NCBI RefSeq assembly: GCF_900101175.1
Contig: NZ_FNFQ01000010.1
Span: 1 to 64,000 of the forward strand
DNA length: 64,000 nucleotides
Direction of reading: 5' to 3'
DNA from: Stenotrophomonas pavanii
GTDB lineage: Bacteria > Pseudomonadota > Gammaproteobacteria > Xanthomonadales > Xanthomonadaceae
In this document: one piece after another, positions 43,550 to 53,050 of the stretch
How the letters are laid out: every line of letters starts with the position of its first letter
How positions within the stretch are numbered: the stretch's first letter is position 1
The notes under the pieces: generated by a model
The model's database searches: none
What the model was told of the DNA's origin: nothing
The model's input: only the letters and a program-made list of their open reading frames with translations
Translations under genes and position numbers: made by a program

Positions 43550-43576
43550 TTCAGTTCCCTTCGGCGGTGCCGATAG
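43550..43576 (+). promoter_or_regulatory. Probable sigma-28 promoter of the exported OB-fold gene
   Basis: GCCGATAG (43569-43576) with TTCAGTTC (43550-43557) at the exact N11 distance. The -35 box is weaker (5 of 8). It lies 71 bp before the gene and may also feed the receptor at 44133, which has no promoter of its own that I can see. Confidence 0.6.
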
Positions 43577-43647
43577 GGGGACAGAAGCCGGTCGCGCAGG
43601 AGCGCGCAGGACCGGCCCGATCGTTACCATCCCCGGAGATACCCTCG

Positions 43648-44031
43648 ATGAAGTCCCTGTTTGCGTTCGTCTCGGCCGCTGTCCTGGCCACCACCGCCGC
43701 CTCCGCATTCGCCCAGTCGGCCGACATGATCCCGCCGGAAATGGCGCCGCGTTCGGTCGGCAAGGACGGCATGGTCTGTGGCAAGGTCGAAAAGGCCCGT
43801 TACGCAGAAGGCTCCGAAGGCCAGCCGACCTTCCTGTACATGGGCGGCGCCTTCCCGCGCCACACCTTCTCGGCGCGCATCGCCGGCGAGAACCGCGGCA
43901 AGTTCTCCTTCCCGCTGGAAACCCTGGAAGGCAAGACCGTCTGCGTGATCGGCAAGATCCAGCGCGACGCCTCGCGCGCGGAAATCGAAGTCAGCTCGCC
44001 GGCTGGGCTGAAGCTGGCCAACATCAAGTAA
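43648..44031 (+). CDS. Small exported protein, OB-fold-like
   Basis: A 127-residue protein with a clear Sec signal peptide (MKSLFAFVSAAVLATTAASA, cleavage near AFA-QS). The mature part has MVCGKVEKARYAEGSEGQPT, FLYMGGAFPRHTF and GKTVCVIGKIQ, a pattern seen in small OB-fold domains related to the ones fused to thermonucleases. Two Cys (in VCG and VCV) could form a disulphide. It lies between cheW and a receptor behind a probable FliA promoter, so a periplasmic role linked to motility is possible. No function is assigned. Confidence 0.75.
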   Translation: MKSLFAFVSAAVLATTAASAFAQSADMIPPEMAPRSVGKDGMVCGKVEKARYAEGSEGQPTFLYMGGAFPRHTFSARIAGENRGKFSFPLETLEGKTVCVIGKIQRDASRAEIEVSSPAGLKLANIK

Positions 44032-44046
44032 TCCGCTGTTCGTCGG

Positions 44047-44076
44047 ACCACGCCGGGCCTGGTCCTGGCGTGGTTT
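44047..44076 (+). terminator. Probable terminator after exported OB-fold gene
   Basis: ACCACGCC (44047-44054) pairs with GGCGTGGT (44067-44074) and runs into TTT. The T tract is short, so read-through to the receptor is possible. Confidence 0.6.
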
Positions 44077-44132
44077 CTGCTGCAACCGGGCCCGATGCCC
44101 GGGCGCGTCTGCCTTAGGAGCTCGCAACGCCC

Positions 44133-46508
44133 ATGCCGTGGATCAACAACCTGAAACTGATGCCGAAACTGCTGCTGACTTTCGGCGTCCTCCTGCTGGT
44201 GATGCTGCTGCAGGGCATCGTCGCCTATCGCGGCCTGCATTCGCTGAACAACGTGACCACCGAGCTGGCCGGTTCGCGCATGGAGAGCATCCGCATGGCC
44301 GGCGAGATGCGCGGCATGCTCGGCGAGTACCGCAATGCCGCTTACCAGCAGCTGATCCGCGCCAGCGATGACGTCAAGTCCGATGCGCGCAAGCAGGGTG
44401 TCGACCTGCGCGCCAGCATGGACAAGTCGATCAAGGAGTATCCGAAGCTGGTCGACAATCCGCAGCAGAAGAAGCTGTTCGACGCCTTCGCCAAGGAATG
44501 GAAGGACGCGCTGGCGTCCTATGACAGCGTCACCGAGATGCTGGAACTGGACCTGCCGGACGACGCCATCGATACCTTCGTCGGCGAGACCCGCACCAAG
44601 CACCGCAAGGCCGCCTCGGCGCTGGAGGCGCTGATCGCCGAAGACAACCGCCTCGCCCGCGCGTCGCGTGATGAGGCTGCATCCACCTACTCCGCCTCGG
44701 CCGTGCTGACCGTGATCGCCCTGCTGGGCGGCGCCGCGCTCGGCCTGGTGCTGGTGTGGCTGTTTGCCCGTGCCCTGGTGGGCAGCGTGCGTGGCGCCGT
44801 GTCGGTCGCCAACGACGTGGCCGGTGGCAAGCTCGATGGCCACATCGATGTCAGCCGCCAGGACGAAGTGGGCGAACTGATGCAGGCCATGCAGCGCATG
44901 CAGCGCGACCTGCGCGAGCGCATCGAGACCGACCAGGCGATCGCCCGCGAGAACCTGCGCATCCGTACCGCGCTGGATTACAGCTCGACCGGCGTCTACC
45001 TGACCGATACCAGCAACACCATCGTCTACAGCAACCGCGCCCTGCAGCAGACCCTGAGCCAGTACCAGGACGAACTGCGCCGTGACCTGCCGGACTTCGA
45101 CGCCCAGGCCCCCCTGATCGGCAAGCCGGTCACCGTGCTTGAGCACCGTGGTGAGATGGACCAGACCCTGCTGAACAACCTGAAGGCACACGGTGTCGCC
45201 CGTCGCCCGATGCAGTACGGCGATGCCCAGTTCGCCCAGGTGGTCTCGACCATCCGCAACGAAGGCGGCGACACCGTCGGCTACGTGGTGGAGTGGCGTG
45301 ACCGTACCCAGGAAGCGCAGGTTGAAGCCGAAGTCGCCCGCGTGATTGCCCAGGCCGCCGCCGGCGACCTGTCCGGCCGCATCGACGCCTCCGACAAGGA
45401 GGGCTTCTTCCTGCAGCTGGCCCAGCAGATCAACGGCCTGCTGGACGCCAACGCCGGCAGCATCGAGCAGGTCTCGGGCCTGCTGGCCGCACTGTCGCAG
45501 GGTGACCTGACCGTGCGCATGCAGGGCGATTACCAGGGCGTGTTCGCACGGATGCGCGACGACGCCAACGCCACCGCCGCACAGCTCAGCGAGATCGTCA
45601 CCCGCATCAAGCAGTCCAGCCGCGCGATCAGCTCCGCCGCCGGTGAAATCGCCTCCGGCAACAGCGACCTGTCGCGCCGTACCGAGCAGCAGGCCGCCAA
45701 CCTGGAAGAAACCGCCGCCTCGATGGAGGAACTGACCTCCACCGTGCGCCAGAACGCCGAGCACGCCCGCCAGGCCAACCAGCTCGCCATCGGCGCGCAC
45801 GGCGTCGCCTCGCAGGGCGGTGAAGTGGTCGGCCAGGTGGTCACCACCATGTCGGCCATCGAAGCCTCGTCGAAGAAGATCGCCGAGATCATCTCGGTCA
45901 TCGACGGCATCGCCTTCCAGACCAACATCCTGGCGCTGAACGCCGCGGTGGAAGCCGCGCGTGCCGGCGAACAGGGCCGCGGCTTCGCCGTGGTCGCCAG
46001 CGAAGTGCGCACCCTCGCCCAGCGCTCGGCCGCTGCCGCCAAGGAGATCAAGGGCCTGATCGACGACTCGGTCGGCAAGGTCAACGACGGCTCGGCGCTG
46101 GTGCACAAGGCCGGCGCGACCATGGGCGAGATCGTCGCCTCGGTGCAGCGCGTGACCGACATCATGGCCGAAATCTCCGCTGCTTCGCAGGAACAGAGCG
46201 CCGGCATCGAGCAGGTCAACCAGACCGTGGTGCAGATGGACGAAACCACCCAGCAGAACGCAGCGCTGGTGGAAGAAGCCACTGCCGCCGCACGGGCGAT
46301 GGAAGAACAAGCTGGCCACCTCAGCGAAGCGGTGTCGATCTTCGTGGTCGACGAAGCCGACGTGGTGACCGCCCCGCGCGTCTTCGCACCGGCCCCGCGC
46401 GCCGCTGCACCGGCTGCCCCGGCCCCGGCTGCCCCGCCGGCCCGCCGCACGGCGGGTGGTCGCCCGATGGCCACCGAACTGGCCGACGGAGACTGGCAGG
46501 AGTTCTGA
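44133..46508 (+). CDS. Methyl-accepting chemotaxis protein with internal PAS-like domain
   Basis: A 791-residue receptor: membrane helix (about 11-31), periplasmic helical-bundle domain, second helix (about 190-213), HAMP, then a PAS-like domain at about 275-400 ([20 protein letters not shown] ... [20 protein letters not shown]), a second HAMP-like segment and the signalling hairpin. It ends DWQEF. It therefore senses both outside and inside the cell; the PAS ligand is unknown. The signalling domain is near-identical to the flanking receptors. Confidence 0.94.
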   Translation: MPWINNLKLMPKLLLTFGVLLLVMLLQGIVAYRGLHSLNNVTTELAGSRMESIRMAGEMRGMLGEYRNAAYQQLIRASDDVKSDARKQGVDLRASMDKSIKEYPKLVDNPQQKKLFDAFAKEWKDALASYDSVTEMLELDLPDDAIDTFVGETRTKHRKAASALEALIAEDNRLARASRDEAASTYSASAVLTVIALLGGAALGLVLVWLFARALVGSVRGAVSVANDVAGGKLDGHIDVSRQDEVGELMQAMQRMQRDLRERIETDQAIARENLRIRTALDYSSTGVYLTDTSNTIVYSNRALQQTLSQYQDELRRDLPDFDAQAPLIGKPVTVLEHRGEMDQTLLNNLKAHGVARRPMQYGDAQFAQVVSTIRNEGGDTVGYVVEWRDRTQEAQVEAEVARVIAQAAAGDLSGRIDASDKEGFFLQLAQQINGLLDANAGSIEQVSGLLAALSQGDLTVRMQGDYQGVFARMRDDANATAAQLSEIVTRIKQSSRAISSAAGEIASGNSDLSRRTEQQAANLEETAASMEELTSTVRQNAEHARQANQLAIGAHGVASQGGEVVGQVVTTMSAIEASSKKIAEIISVIDGIAFQTNILALNAAVEAARAGEQGRGFAVVASEVRTLAQRSAAAAKEIKGLIDDSVGKVNDGSALVHKAGATMGEIVASVQRVTDIMAEISAASQEQSAGIEQVNQTVVQMDETTQQNAALVEEATAAARAMEEQAGHLSEAVSIFVVDEADVVTAPRVFAPAPRAAAPAAPAPAAPPARRTAGGRPMATELADGDWQEF

Positions 46509-46533
46509 TGCCTGCCTGACCTGATCCACGAAC

Positions 46534-46566
46534 ACGCCCTGGCCCCGCGCCGGGGCGTTTTCGTTT
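46534..46566 (+). terminator. Terminator of chemoreceptor 2
   Basis: ACGCCC (46534-46539) pairs with GGGCGT (46553-46558) around GC-rich inner pairing, followed by TTTTCGTTT. Confidence 0.75.
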
Positions 46567-46640
46567 ACGGGGCATCTGGATATCAGCCAACGGCGAAGCC
46601 CCTCGGGGTGGTCGCGGAGAGCGCTTGGCTACTGCGGGCT

Positions 46641-46823
46641 GGCCGGGAGGGTGGGCTGCGCAGGGGACGCTGCAAGTACGTCCCTGTAAGCTCGGTCGCC
46701 GCTTGCTCGTGTGCACTGTCCTGCGCACACGGCAAGACCGGGGTTGGGCGTCCTGCCCAACCCGCCCGAGGCATGCCTCGAGCCCATGCGGCTCACGCCC
46801 CTGCGCAACCCATCCTCCCGGCC
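46641..46823. repeat. ~183-bp inverted-repeat element
   Basis: Arms of 26 bp (46641-46666 with 46798-46823) match at 24 positions; the left arm begins GGCCGGGAGGGTGGGCTGCG. Inside lies a perfect GGGTTGGGC-N5-GCCCAACCC hairpin (46741-46763). No coding capacity; likely a non-autonomous repeat or structured RNA. Confidence 0.7.
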
Positions 46824-46897
46824 ACGGACACTTCCCGTGCGCGCCCCCCCCCCCGGATTGAAGAAAGAAGAGCAAGAGCAACAGCCGCGTTGCTTCC

Positions 46898-46938
46898 GGG
46901 GTCAGATCCGTCTTCCGTAGGAAAACGGATCTGACCCC
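46898..46938. repeat. GGGTCAG-type palindromic repeat, copy 6
   Basis: GGGGTCAGATCCGTCTTCC pairs with GGAAAACGGATCTGACCCC. Intergenic, upstream of the third receptor. Confidence 0.75.
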
Positions 46939-46974
46939 TCTTTCCACTTGGAAACCCAATGCCGCCATGAGCTG

Positions 46975-46998
46975 CCGTTGCCGTTGCCGTTGCCGTTG
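46975..46998. repeat. CCGTTG hexamer repeat (four units)
   Basis: Four exact CCGTTG units in tandem, about 75 bp upstream of the FliA promoter of the third receptor. A short simple-sequence tract that could vary in length. Confidence 0.7.
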
Positions 46999-47072
46999 CT
47001 TCAAAAGCCTGCCGCAGGCAGCGCCGCAGCCGCCGCTGCAAGGAAACCTGAATACGTTCCGACAGCACGCCT

Positions 47073-47099
47073 CAATCCCCCGCCGCAACGGCCGATAAC
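47073..47099 (+). promoter_or_regulatory. Sigma-28 promoter of chemoreceptor 3
   Basis: TCAATCCC (47073-47080), 11-bp spacer, GCCGATAA (47092-47099). The -10 is perfect; the -35 is moderately conserved. It lies 72 bp before the ATG. Confidence 0.72.
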
Positions 47100-47170
47100 G
47101 GGGTTGTCACGGCGTGTACCGCCGATGACCGGCTCGGCGCCGCCCGCCCCCTTCGACCTGGTCCTGCTCG

Positions 47171-49441
47171 ATGAATCTCCTGCATCGCTGGCAACACTAC
47201 TTCAGCAATCTTTCCGTCCGGCGCAAGCTCAACCTGCTGACGCTGCTCATCGCGCTCGGCGTGATCGCGCTCTCGGTGATCGCCGCCCGCATGCAGTACC
47301 TGGACCTCACCGAGACCCGCAAGACCGCGCTGAAGACCCAGGTCGAACTGAGCTACGGCATCCTGCAGCACTACCACCGCCTGGCCGGCACCGGCGAGCT
47401 CAGCGAAGCGGCGGCCAAGGCCGCTGCGCTGCAGGCGCTGGAGGTGATGCGCGCCGAGAACGATACCTACTACTTCAACGTCTACGACACCGGCTACACG
47501 CTGCTGATGCACCCGTTCCGCAAGGACCTGGTCGGCAAGGACATGAAGGACTTCCGCACCGACGACGGCGTGCGCATCTACTACGACCAGGTCCAGGCCG
47601 CCCGCGCCGGCGGCGGCTTCGTCAACTACCGCTGGGCCAAGCCGGGAAGCAAGGGCGATGTCGAAAAGGTCGCCTACGCCGGCCTGTTCGCGCCCTGGAA
47701 CTGGGTCGTCAGCAGCGGCGTCTACATGGACGACGTGCAGAAGCAGGCACTGGTGTTCACCGCCATCATGGCGCTCTCCGGTGGCCTGCTGGTGCTGATC
47801 GTTCTCGCCCTGAGCTGGGTCATCGGCAACCGCATCGCACGACCGCTCAAGCAGGCCACCGCCGTGGCAGAAGGCATCGCCAGCGGTCGCCTGGACAGCC
47901 ACATCGGCCCGCAGCCGCACGATGAACCGGGCCGCCTGCTGGAGGCCATGTCAGGCATGCAGCAGCAGCTGCACGCGGTGATCAGCGGCCAGCGCGAGAT
48001 GGCCCGCCGCCACGATGCCGGCGAACTGAGCTATCGCATCGATGCCAGTGCCTTCCCGGGCGAGTACGGCTTGATGGTGCAGGAAACCAACGCGCTGGTC
48101 GGCAGCCACGTGCAGACCCTGCACGACGTGCTGGACGTGGTGCAGCAGTACGCGGTCGGTGATCTCAGCCGCGACATCGCGCGCTATCCCGGCGAAAAGG
48201 CCGCGATGACCCGCACCGTCGACACGGTCAAGGCCAACCTCGGCCGCATCAATGCCGAAATCAAGCAGCTGGCCAGTGCCGCCGCGGCGGGCGACTTCAG
48301 CCGCCGTGGCGACGCGCAGCGTTTCGATCACGATTTCCGCCTGATGCTGGAGAACCTCAACGCGATGATGGCGGTCAGCGATGACAACCTCGGCAAGCTC
48401 TCGCAGCTGCTGTCGGCGATCGCCGAGGGTGACCTGACCGCACGCATGCACGGCGACTACCAGGGCGTGTTCGCACGGATGCGCGACGATGCCAACACCA
48501 CCGTCACCCAGCTGACCCAGATCGTTGGCCAGATCCAGGCCAGCGCCTCCAGCATCACCCTGGCCGCCGGCGAGATCGCCTCCGGCAACAGCGACCTGTC
48601 GCGCCGTACCGAGCAGCAGGCCGCCAACCTGGAAGAAACCGCCGCCTCGATGGAGGAACTAACCTCCACCGTGCGCCAGAACGCCGAGCACGCCCGCCAG
48701 GCCAACCAGCTCGCCATCGGCGCGCACGGCGTCGCCTCGCAGGGCGGTGAAGTGGTCGGCCAGGTGGTCACCACCATGTCGGCCATCGAAGCCTCGTCGA
48801 AAAAGATCGCCGAGATCATCAGCGTCATCGACGGCATCGCCTTCCAGACCAACATCCTGGCGCTGAACGCCGCAGTGGAAGCCGCGCGTGCCGGTGAACA
48901 GGGCCGCGGTTTCGCCGTGGTCGCCAGCGAAGTGCGTACCCTCGCCCAGCGCTCGGCCGCGGCCGCCAAGGAGATCAAGGGCCTGATCGACGACTCGGTC
49001 GGCAAGGTCGCCGAAGGCTCCAGCCTGGTCCGCCAGGCCGGCAGCACCATGGGCGAGATCGTCGCCTCGGTGCAGCGCGTGACCGACATCATGGCCGAGA
49101 TCTCCGCCGCCTCGCAGGAACAGAGCGCCGGCATCGAGCAGGTCAACCAGACCGTGGTGCAGATGGACGAGACCACCCAGCAGAACGCCGCGCTGGTGGA
49201 GGAAGCCACCGCCGCCGCACGCGCCATGGAAGAGCAGGCCGCGCAGCTCGCAGACGCGGTGGCGATCTTCCGCCTCGACAATCAGGTGGCTGCTGCAATG
49301 AAGGCCGCGGCCGCGCGCGTCGAGCCCGCCCGCGCGGCCCCTGCAACGCGCCCGCAGCCCGCCAGCGTGCCAGCACCGGCGCGGCGCGCAGGCGGCAGCG
49401 GCACCTTCGTTGCCAGCGACAGCGACTGGCAGGAATTCTGA
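47171..49441 (+). CDS. Methyl-accepting chemotaxis protein with single-Cache sensor
   Basis: A 756-residue receptor. After the first membrane helix (about 18-38) the periplasmic domain (about 40-190) has [34 protein letters not shown] and [16 protein letters not shown], hallmarks of single-Cache (sCache_2) ligand domains. Then come a second helix, HAMP, a further HAMP-like segment and the signalling coiled coil, ending SDWQEF. A different sensor is thus joined to the same signalling module as the two upstream receptors. Ligand unknown, perhaps a small organic acid (family inference). Confidence 0.95.
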   Translation: MNLLHRWQHYFSNLSVRRKLNLLTLLIALGVIALSVIAARMQYLDLTETRKTALKTQVELSYGILQHYHRLAGTGELSEAAAKAAALQALEVMRAENDTYYFNVYDTGYTLLMHPFRKDLVGKDMKDFRTDDGVRIYYDQVQAARAGGGFVNYRWAKPGSKGDVEKVAYAGLFAPWNWVVSSGVYMDDVQKQALVFTAIMALSGGLLVLIVLALSWVIGNRIARPLKQATAVAEGIASGRLDSHIGPQPHDEPGRLLEAMSGMQQQLHAVISGQREMARRHDAGELSYRIDASAFPGEYGLMVQETNALVGSHVQTLHDVLDVVQQYAVGDLSRDIARYPGEKAAMTRTVDTVKANLGRINAEIKQLASAAAAGDFSRRGDAQRFDHDFRLMLENLNAMMAVSDDNLGKLSQLLSAIAEGDLTARMHGDYQGVFARMRDDANTTVTQLTQIVGQIQASASSITLAAGEIASGNSDLSRRTEQQAANLEETAASMEELTSTVRQNAEHARQANQLAIGAHGVASQGGEVVGQVVTTMSAIEASSKKIAEIISVIDGIAFQTNILALNAAVEAARAGEQGRGFAVVASEVRTLAQRSAAAAKEIKGLIDDSVGKVAEGSSLVRQAGSTMGEIVASVQRVTDIMAEISAASQEQSAGIEQVNQTVVQMDETTQQNAALVEEATAAARAMEEQAAQLADAVAIFRLDNQVAAAMKAAAARVEPARAAPATRPQPASVPAPARRAGGSGTFVASDSDWQEF

Positions 49442-49447
49442 CCCACT

Positions 49448-49467
49448 GCGGTGGCTTCGGCCACCGC
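49448..49467 (+). promoter_or_regulatory. TTCG-capped hairpin just before cheR
   Basis: GCGGTGGC-TTCG-GCCACCGC is a perfect 8-bp stem in the 34-bp gap between receptor stop and cheR ATG. With no T tract it is unlikely to terminate. It occupies the cheR ribosome-binding region, so it may limit cheR translation. Confidence 0.5.
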
Positions 49468-49475
49468 CTCCGCCG

Positions 49476-50345
49476 ATGGACACGTCCCCCGTGCAAAGTC
49501 CTACTCCCATCGTTACCGGCCCGCGCGAATTCGAGTTCGCCGACCGTGATTTCCGCCGCGTCTGCGACCTGATCTACCAGCGCGTGGGCATCGCCCTCGC
49601 CCCGGCGAAGCGCGACATGGTCTATGGCCGCCTGTCGCGCCGCCTGCGCACGCTGGGCATGCGCAGCTTCCAGCAGTACCTGGACCATCTGGAACAGGAG
49701 GACGGCGACGAGTGGCAGGCGTTCACCAATGCCCTGACCACCAACCTGACCTCTTTCTTCCGCGAGCCGCACCACTTCGACAAGCTGCGCGAAGAACTCC
49801 AGCAGCGCTCCAGCCGCACCCCGCTGCTGCTGTGGTCGTGCGCGGCGTCCACCGGCGAAGAGCCCTACTCGATGGCGATCACCGCCTGCGAGGCCTTCGG
49901 CACCCTGAAGCCGCCGGTGCGCATCATCGCCACCGACGTCGATACCCAGGTGCTGGCCACCGCCGGCCGCGGCGTCTACAACATCGATCGCGTCGCCAGC
50001 CTCGATCCGGACCTGCGCCGCCGCTACTTCCAGCGGGGCAGCGGTCCGAATGAGGGCCAGTGCCGCGTACTGCCGGCGCTGCGCGAGCTGATCGAGTTCC
50101 GCCCGTTGAACCTGCTCGCTCCGCGCTACGACGTCGGTGGCCCGTTCGATGCGTTGTTCTGCCGCAACGTGATGATCTACTTCGACAAGCCCACCCAGCG
50201 CGCCATCCTCGGTCGCCTGGTCCAGCACCTGGCCGACGACGGCCTGCTCTACACCGGCCACTCGGAGAACTACCTGCACGCCGCCGATCTGATCCAGCCC
50301 TGTGGCCGCACCCTGTACCGCCGTGCAGCGAAGGCCGGCGCATGA
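49476..50345 (+). CDS. cheR: Chemotaxis methyltransferase CheR
   Basis: CheR methylates receptor glutamates using S-adenosylmethionine for adaptation. The 289-residue protein has the N-terminal helical domain ([20 protein letters not shown]) and the SAM-binding core ([51 protein letters not shown]). Start is ATG 49476 or possibly GTG 49491; the frame is open further into the receptor gene. It overlaps cheD by ATGA. Confidence 0.95.
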   Translation: MDTSPVQSPTPIVTGPREFEFADRDFRRVCDLIYQRVGIALAPAKRDMVYGRLSRRLRTLGMRSFQQYLDHLEQEDGDEWQAFTNALTTNLTSFFREPHHFDKLREELQQRSSRTPLLLWSCAASTGEEPYSMAITACEAFGTLKPPVRIIATDVDTQVLATAGRGVYNIDRVASLDPDLRRRYFQRGSGPNEGQCRVLPALRELIEFRPLNLLAPRYDVGGPFDALFCRNVMIYFDKPTQRAILGRLVQHLADDGLLYTGHSENYLHAADLIQPCGRTLYRRAAKAGA

Positions 50346-50938
50346 ACGCTTCGCTGCGTACCGACGATGTGATGCGCTACCAGGATGCGCGTTTCCAGAC
50401 CATCGCCGCCAAGCTGCTGCCGACCCAGTACCTGGTGGTCGATGACACCACCGCGCTGACCACCACCCTAGGCTCGTGCGTGGCGGCGTGCCTGCGCGAC
50501 CCGGTGCTGAAGATCGGCGGCATGAACCACTTCCTGCTGCCCGAAGGCAACGCCGGCGATGGTGCACCCGCGCGCTACGGCAGCTACGCGATGGAACTGC
50601 TGATCAACGACATGCTCAAGCGCGGCGCCCACCGCAAGCGCATCGAAGCCAAGGTGTTCGGCGGCGCCAACGTGCTCAAGGGCTTCACCAGCAATCCAGT
50701 AGGCACCCGCAACGCCGAATTCGTGCGCCAGTACCTGCAGGCCGAGCACATCCCGATCATCGCCGAGGACCTGTGCGGCATCCATCCGCGCAAGATCTGG
50801 TTCTTCGCCGACACCGGCCGCGTGGTGGTGCAGCGCCTGCCCCATGCACATGAGGCCGAAGTGGCCGCCACCGAATCGGCCGTGCGCGCGCGCCTGTCCA
50901 AGGCACCGGTCACCGGTGGCGTGGAGCTGTTCGAATGA
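50342..50938 (+). CDS. cheD: Chemoreceptor glutamine deamidase CheD
   Basis: CheD deamidates receptor glutamines and tunes adaptation. The 198-residue protein has the catalytic Cys in [14 protein letters not shown] and the His in [11 protein letters not shown], with [13 protein letters not shown] and [14 protein letters not shown] as in the family. ATG 50342 overlaps cheR, and the end overlaps cheB, so cheR-cheD-cheB form one coupled unit. Confidence 0.95.
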   Translation: MNASLRTDDVMRYQDARFQTIAAKLLPTQYLVVDDTTALTTTLGSCVAACLRDPVLKIGGMNHFLLPEGNAGDGAPARYGSYAMELLINDMLKRGAHRKRIEAKVFGGANVLKGFTSNPVGTRNAEFVRQYLQAEHIPIIAEDLCGIHPRKIWFFADTGRVVVQRLPHAHEAEVAATESAVRARLSKAPVTGGVELFE

Positions 50939-52008
50939 CCTTCACCGGCAACGCTCCCTGCCGGGTGCTGATCGTCGACGACTCCGCCGTCGTGCGCCAG
51001 ATGCTCACCGAGATCCTGTCCAGCGATCCGGCCATCGACGTGGTCGGCACCGCCGCTGACCCGCTGCTGGCCCGTGAAAAGATCAAGCGACTGGCCCCGG
51101 ACGTGATCACCCTGGATGTGGAAATGCCGCGCATGGACGGGCTGGCGTTCCTGGAAAACCTGATGCGCCTGCACCCGTTGCCGGTGGTGATGATCTCCTC
51201 GCTGACCGAGCGCGGCGCCGACACCACCCTGCAGGCACTGGCGCTGGGCGCCGTGGATTTCGTTTCCAAGCCGAAGTTGGACGTGGCCCGGGGCCTGCAA
51301 GGCTACGCCGACGAGATCATCGCCAAGGTCAAGATGGCGGCGCGCTCACGCGTCCGCCCGTTGGTGCGTGCCGCCGCACCGAAACTCCTGCTGGACGCCG
51401 CGCCCGTGATGCGCCCCGCCGCTCCGCAGTTCCGCACCACCGACCGGCTGATCGCGATCGGCTCCTCGGCGGGCGGCACCGAGGCGCTGCGCGTGGTACT
51501 GGAAGGCATGCCGGCCGACGCGCCCGCCGTGGTAATGACCCAGCACCTGCCGGCCAGCTTCAGCAGTGCCTTCGCCGAGCGACTGGACCGCCACTCGGCG
51601 ATGGCCGTGCGCGAGGCCAGCGACGGCGAAGCGGTGTTGCCCGGCCACGCCTACCTGCCGCCGGGCGGCAAGCACCTGCGGATCATCCGCGACGGTGCCC
51701 GCTGGCGCTGCCGCGTCGACGACGGCCCCGCGGTGAACCGCCACAAGCCCGCGGTGGACGTGCTGTTCCGCTCGGTCGCGCAGAGCGCCGGTGGCAATGC
51801 GATCGGTGCCATCCTCACCGGCATGGGCGACGACGGCGCACGCGGCCTGCTGGAAATGCGCCAGGCCGGCGCGCCGACGCTGGTGCAGGACGAAGCGACC
51901 AGCGTGGTCTGGGGCATGCCCGGCGCCGCGTTCAAGCTGGGCGCGGCCGAGGAACAGGTGCCGCTGGAGCGGATCGCCGAGCGGCTGCTCGCCCTCGCCC
52001 GCAGCTGA
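50935..52008 (+). CDS. cheB: Chemotaxis methylesterase CheB
   Basis: CheB removes receptor methyl groups once phosphorylated by CheA. The 357-residue protein has a receiver ([18 protein letters not shown]; acceptor Asp in [12 protein letters not shown]) and a C-terminal esterase with catalytic Ser in [11 protein letters not shown], His in [10 protein letters not shown] and Asp in [10 protein letters not shown]. The pathway is closed by the DWQEF-tailed receptors and CheR upstream. Last of the chemotaxis genes in the window. Confidence 0.96.
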   Translation: MTFTGNAPCRVLIVDDSAVVRQMLTEILSSDPAIDVVGTAADPLLAREKIKRLAPDVITLDVEMPRMDGLAFLENLMRLHPLPVVMISSLTERGADTTLQALALGAVDFVSKPKLDVARGLQGYADEIIAKVKMAARSRVRPLVRAAAPKLLLDAAPVMRPAAPQFRTTDRLIAIGSSAGGTEALRVVLEGMPADAPAVVMTQHLPASFSSAFAERLDRHSAMAVREASDGEAVLPGHAYLPPGGKHLRIIRDGARWRCRVDDGPAVNRHKPAVDVLFRSVAQSAGGNAIGAILTGMGDDGARGLLEMRQAGAPTLVQDEATSVVWGMPGAAFKLGAAEEQVPLERIAERLLALARS

Positions 52009-52017
52009 CAGGCCCCT

Positions 52018-52046
52018 GTGGAGCCGAGCCGACGCTCGGCTCTGCA
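52018..52046. repeat. GTAG-family palindrome (decayed)
   Basis: GTGGAGCCGAGC and GCTCGGCTCTGCAC form the arms; the terminal GTAG tetranucleotides are mutated to GTGG and TGCAC. Confidence 0.6.
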
Positions 52047-52190
52047 CCCTGCTGAACACCTCCACGAGACGTCAGGCTCAATTGCCGATCCGCCGGCAGT
52101 GCCTTCGACCATTGATGCTTCAACGGCGTGCTCGAGGCGTGACCCTGCCGCAGGCGATGCGCGTCGACCGGGAGCCCGCAGGGCATCGAC

Positions 52191-52220
52191 TTGGAGCGCG
52201 GCTGGAGCGGGTCGTATAGT
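52191..52220 (+). promoter_or_regulatory. Candidate sigma-70 promoter of the lipoprotein-lipase operon
   Basis: TTGGAG (52191-52196) and TATAGT (52215-52220) are separated by 18 bp. It is the best housekeeping-type promoter in this gap, 190 bp before the lipoprotein start. Confidence 0.45.
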
Positions 52221-52411
52221 CAGTTATCGCACAGCAATGGAACGCCGATGAACGTTACCCCGCAAGGCCGCGCTGCTCGGGTACGCAGGGAGGGAAGTCC
52301 GCAATACCCACTGCGCAACCTGTCGCATTTGCCCGGATGTGGCGCCTTCGTTCGTGATGGGACCGCATGTTCCAAGGAGCAAGGACAATCCTGCAGCGAC
52401 ATGGACTGCTC

Positions 52412-53050
52412 ATGCTGAAAATTCTCCCGACCCTTGCTCACGTTGCGTTGATCGCCTCGATCACACTGGCCGTCCCGGGCTGCAGCAAGGAACGCTCATA
52501 CCCGGTCTATCGCGAGAATCCTGCGCCAAAGGATGCGCTGCCGATTGTGGTCCGGGTCCATGATGCACCCGTGGATGTCCCCGTTCCTTCGGTCTTCGTC
52601 ACGTATGAGATAGACCCACTCTGTCTCCCGCCGGTCAACAATTGGGAGGGGGTGCAGTACGAGCCGAACCAGCACAAGGTTGAGCTTCAGGCACAGCGCC
52701 TCAGTGCAACTGAATTCAGCACTATTGTTTTCAACGACGGCATGGAAGTTGCCGACTATTACGGTCGTGGCCCGTGCACTTGGACACCCGTGCTCGTGGA
52801 AGCTTCATTCGCCTTCATCATCGATGATCGTCCTATCCAAGCAACCGCATGGACTTCATTCACAAAGCTTGAAACCGAAAAACTCGCTACTACCTACGTA
52901 CATCGCGCCTTACGCCCCATGACTTCAGGGGGATCGCCAGAGTGGACGCCTACCGAGCCTTCGACTTGGTACGAGAAGATGTCTCAAGATAAGCGAAAGG
53001 ATTACTTCCCAATCGAAATCTCCACACGGACTGAAGGAACAGCCCAATGA
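52412..53050 (+). CDS. Putative lipoprotein, candidate immunity protein
   Basis: A 212-residue protein I do not recognise by sequence. It begins with a signal peptide (MLKILPTLAHVALIASITLA) running into VPGC, a near-consensus lipobox, so the mature protein would be lipid-anchored in the periplasm. ATG 52412 gives a normal signal length; ATG 52367 would add 15 residues. Codon use and GC are lower than in neighbours. It overlaps the downstream lipase by ATGA. In Xanthomonad type IV effector pairs the immunity protein is a periplasmic lipoprotein next to the effector, so that is the likely role (inference). Confidence 0.65.
   Translation: MLKILPTLAHVALIASITLAVPGCSKERSYPVYRENPAPKDALPIVVRVHDAPVDVPVPSVFVTYEIDPLCLPPVNNWEGVQYEPNQHKVELQAQRLSATEFSTIVFNDGMEVADYYGRGPCTWTPVLVEASFAFIIDDRPIQATAWTSFTKLETEKLATTYVHRALRPMTSGGSPEWTPTEPSTWYEKMSQDKRKDYFPIEISTRTEGTAQ

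Larger units (their letters stand above)
46509..47170. other. Repeat-rich gap between chemoreceptors
   Basis: A 662-bp gap with no credible gene. It contains a terminator (46534-46566), a ~183-bp inverted element (46641-46823), an 11-C homopolymer (46844-46854), a GGGTCAG palindrome (46898-46938), four CCGTTG hexamers (46975-46998) and a FliA-type promoter (47073-47099). Confidence 0.75.
52009..52411. other. Gap between cheB and the effector/immunity pair
   Basis: About 400 bp with no gene. It starts with a decayed GTAG-type palindrome (52018-52046) and holds a candidate sigma-70 promoter (52191-52220). Base composition shifts to lower GC from about 52200 on. Confidence 0.6.

Noticed and set aside
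49410-49475. Upstream start for cheR within the receptor gene
   Set aside because: It would add 22 residues overlapping the DWQEF coding end. The family start fits ATG 49476.
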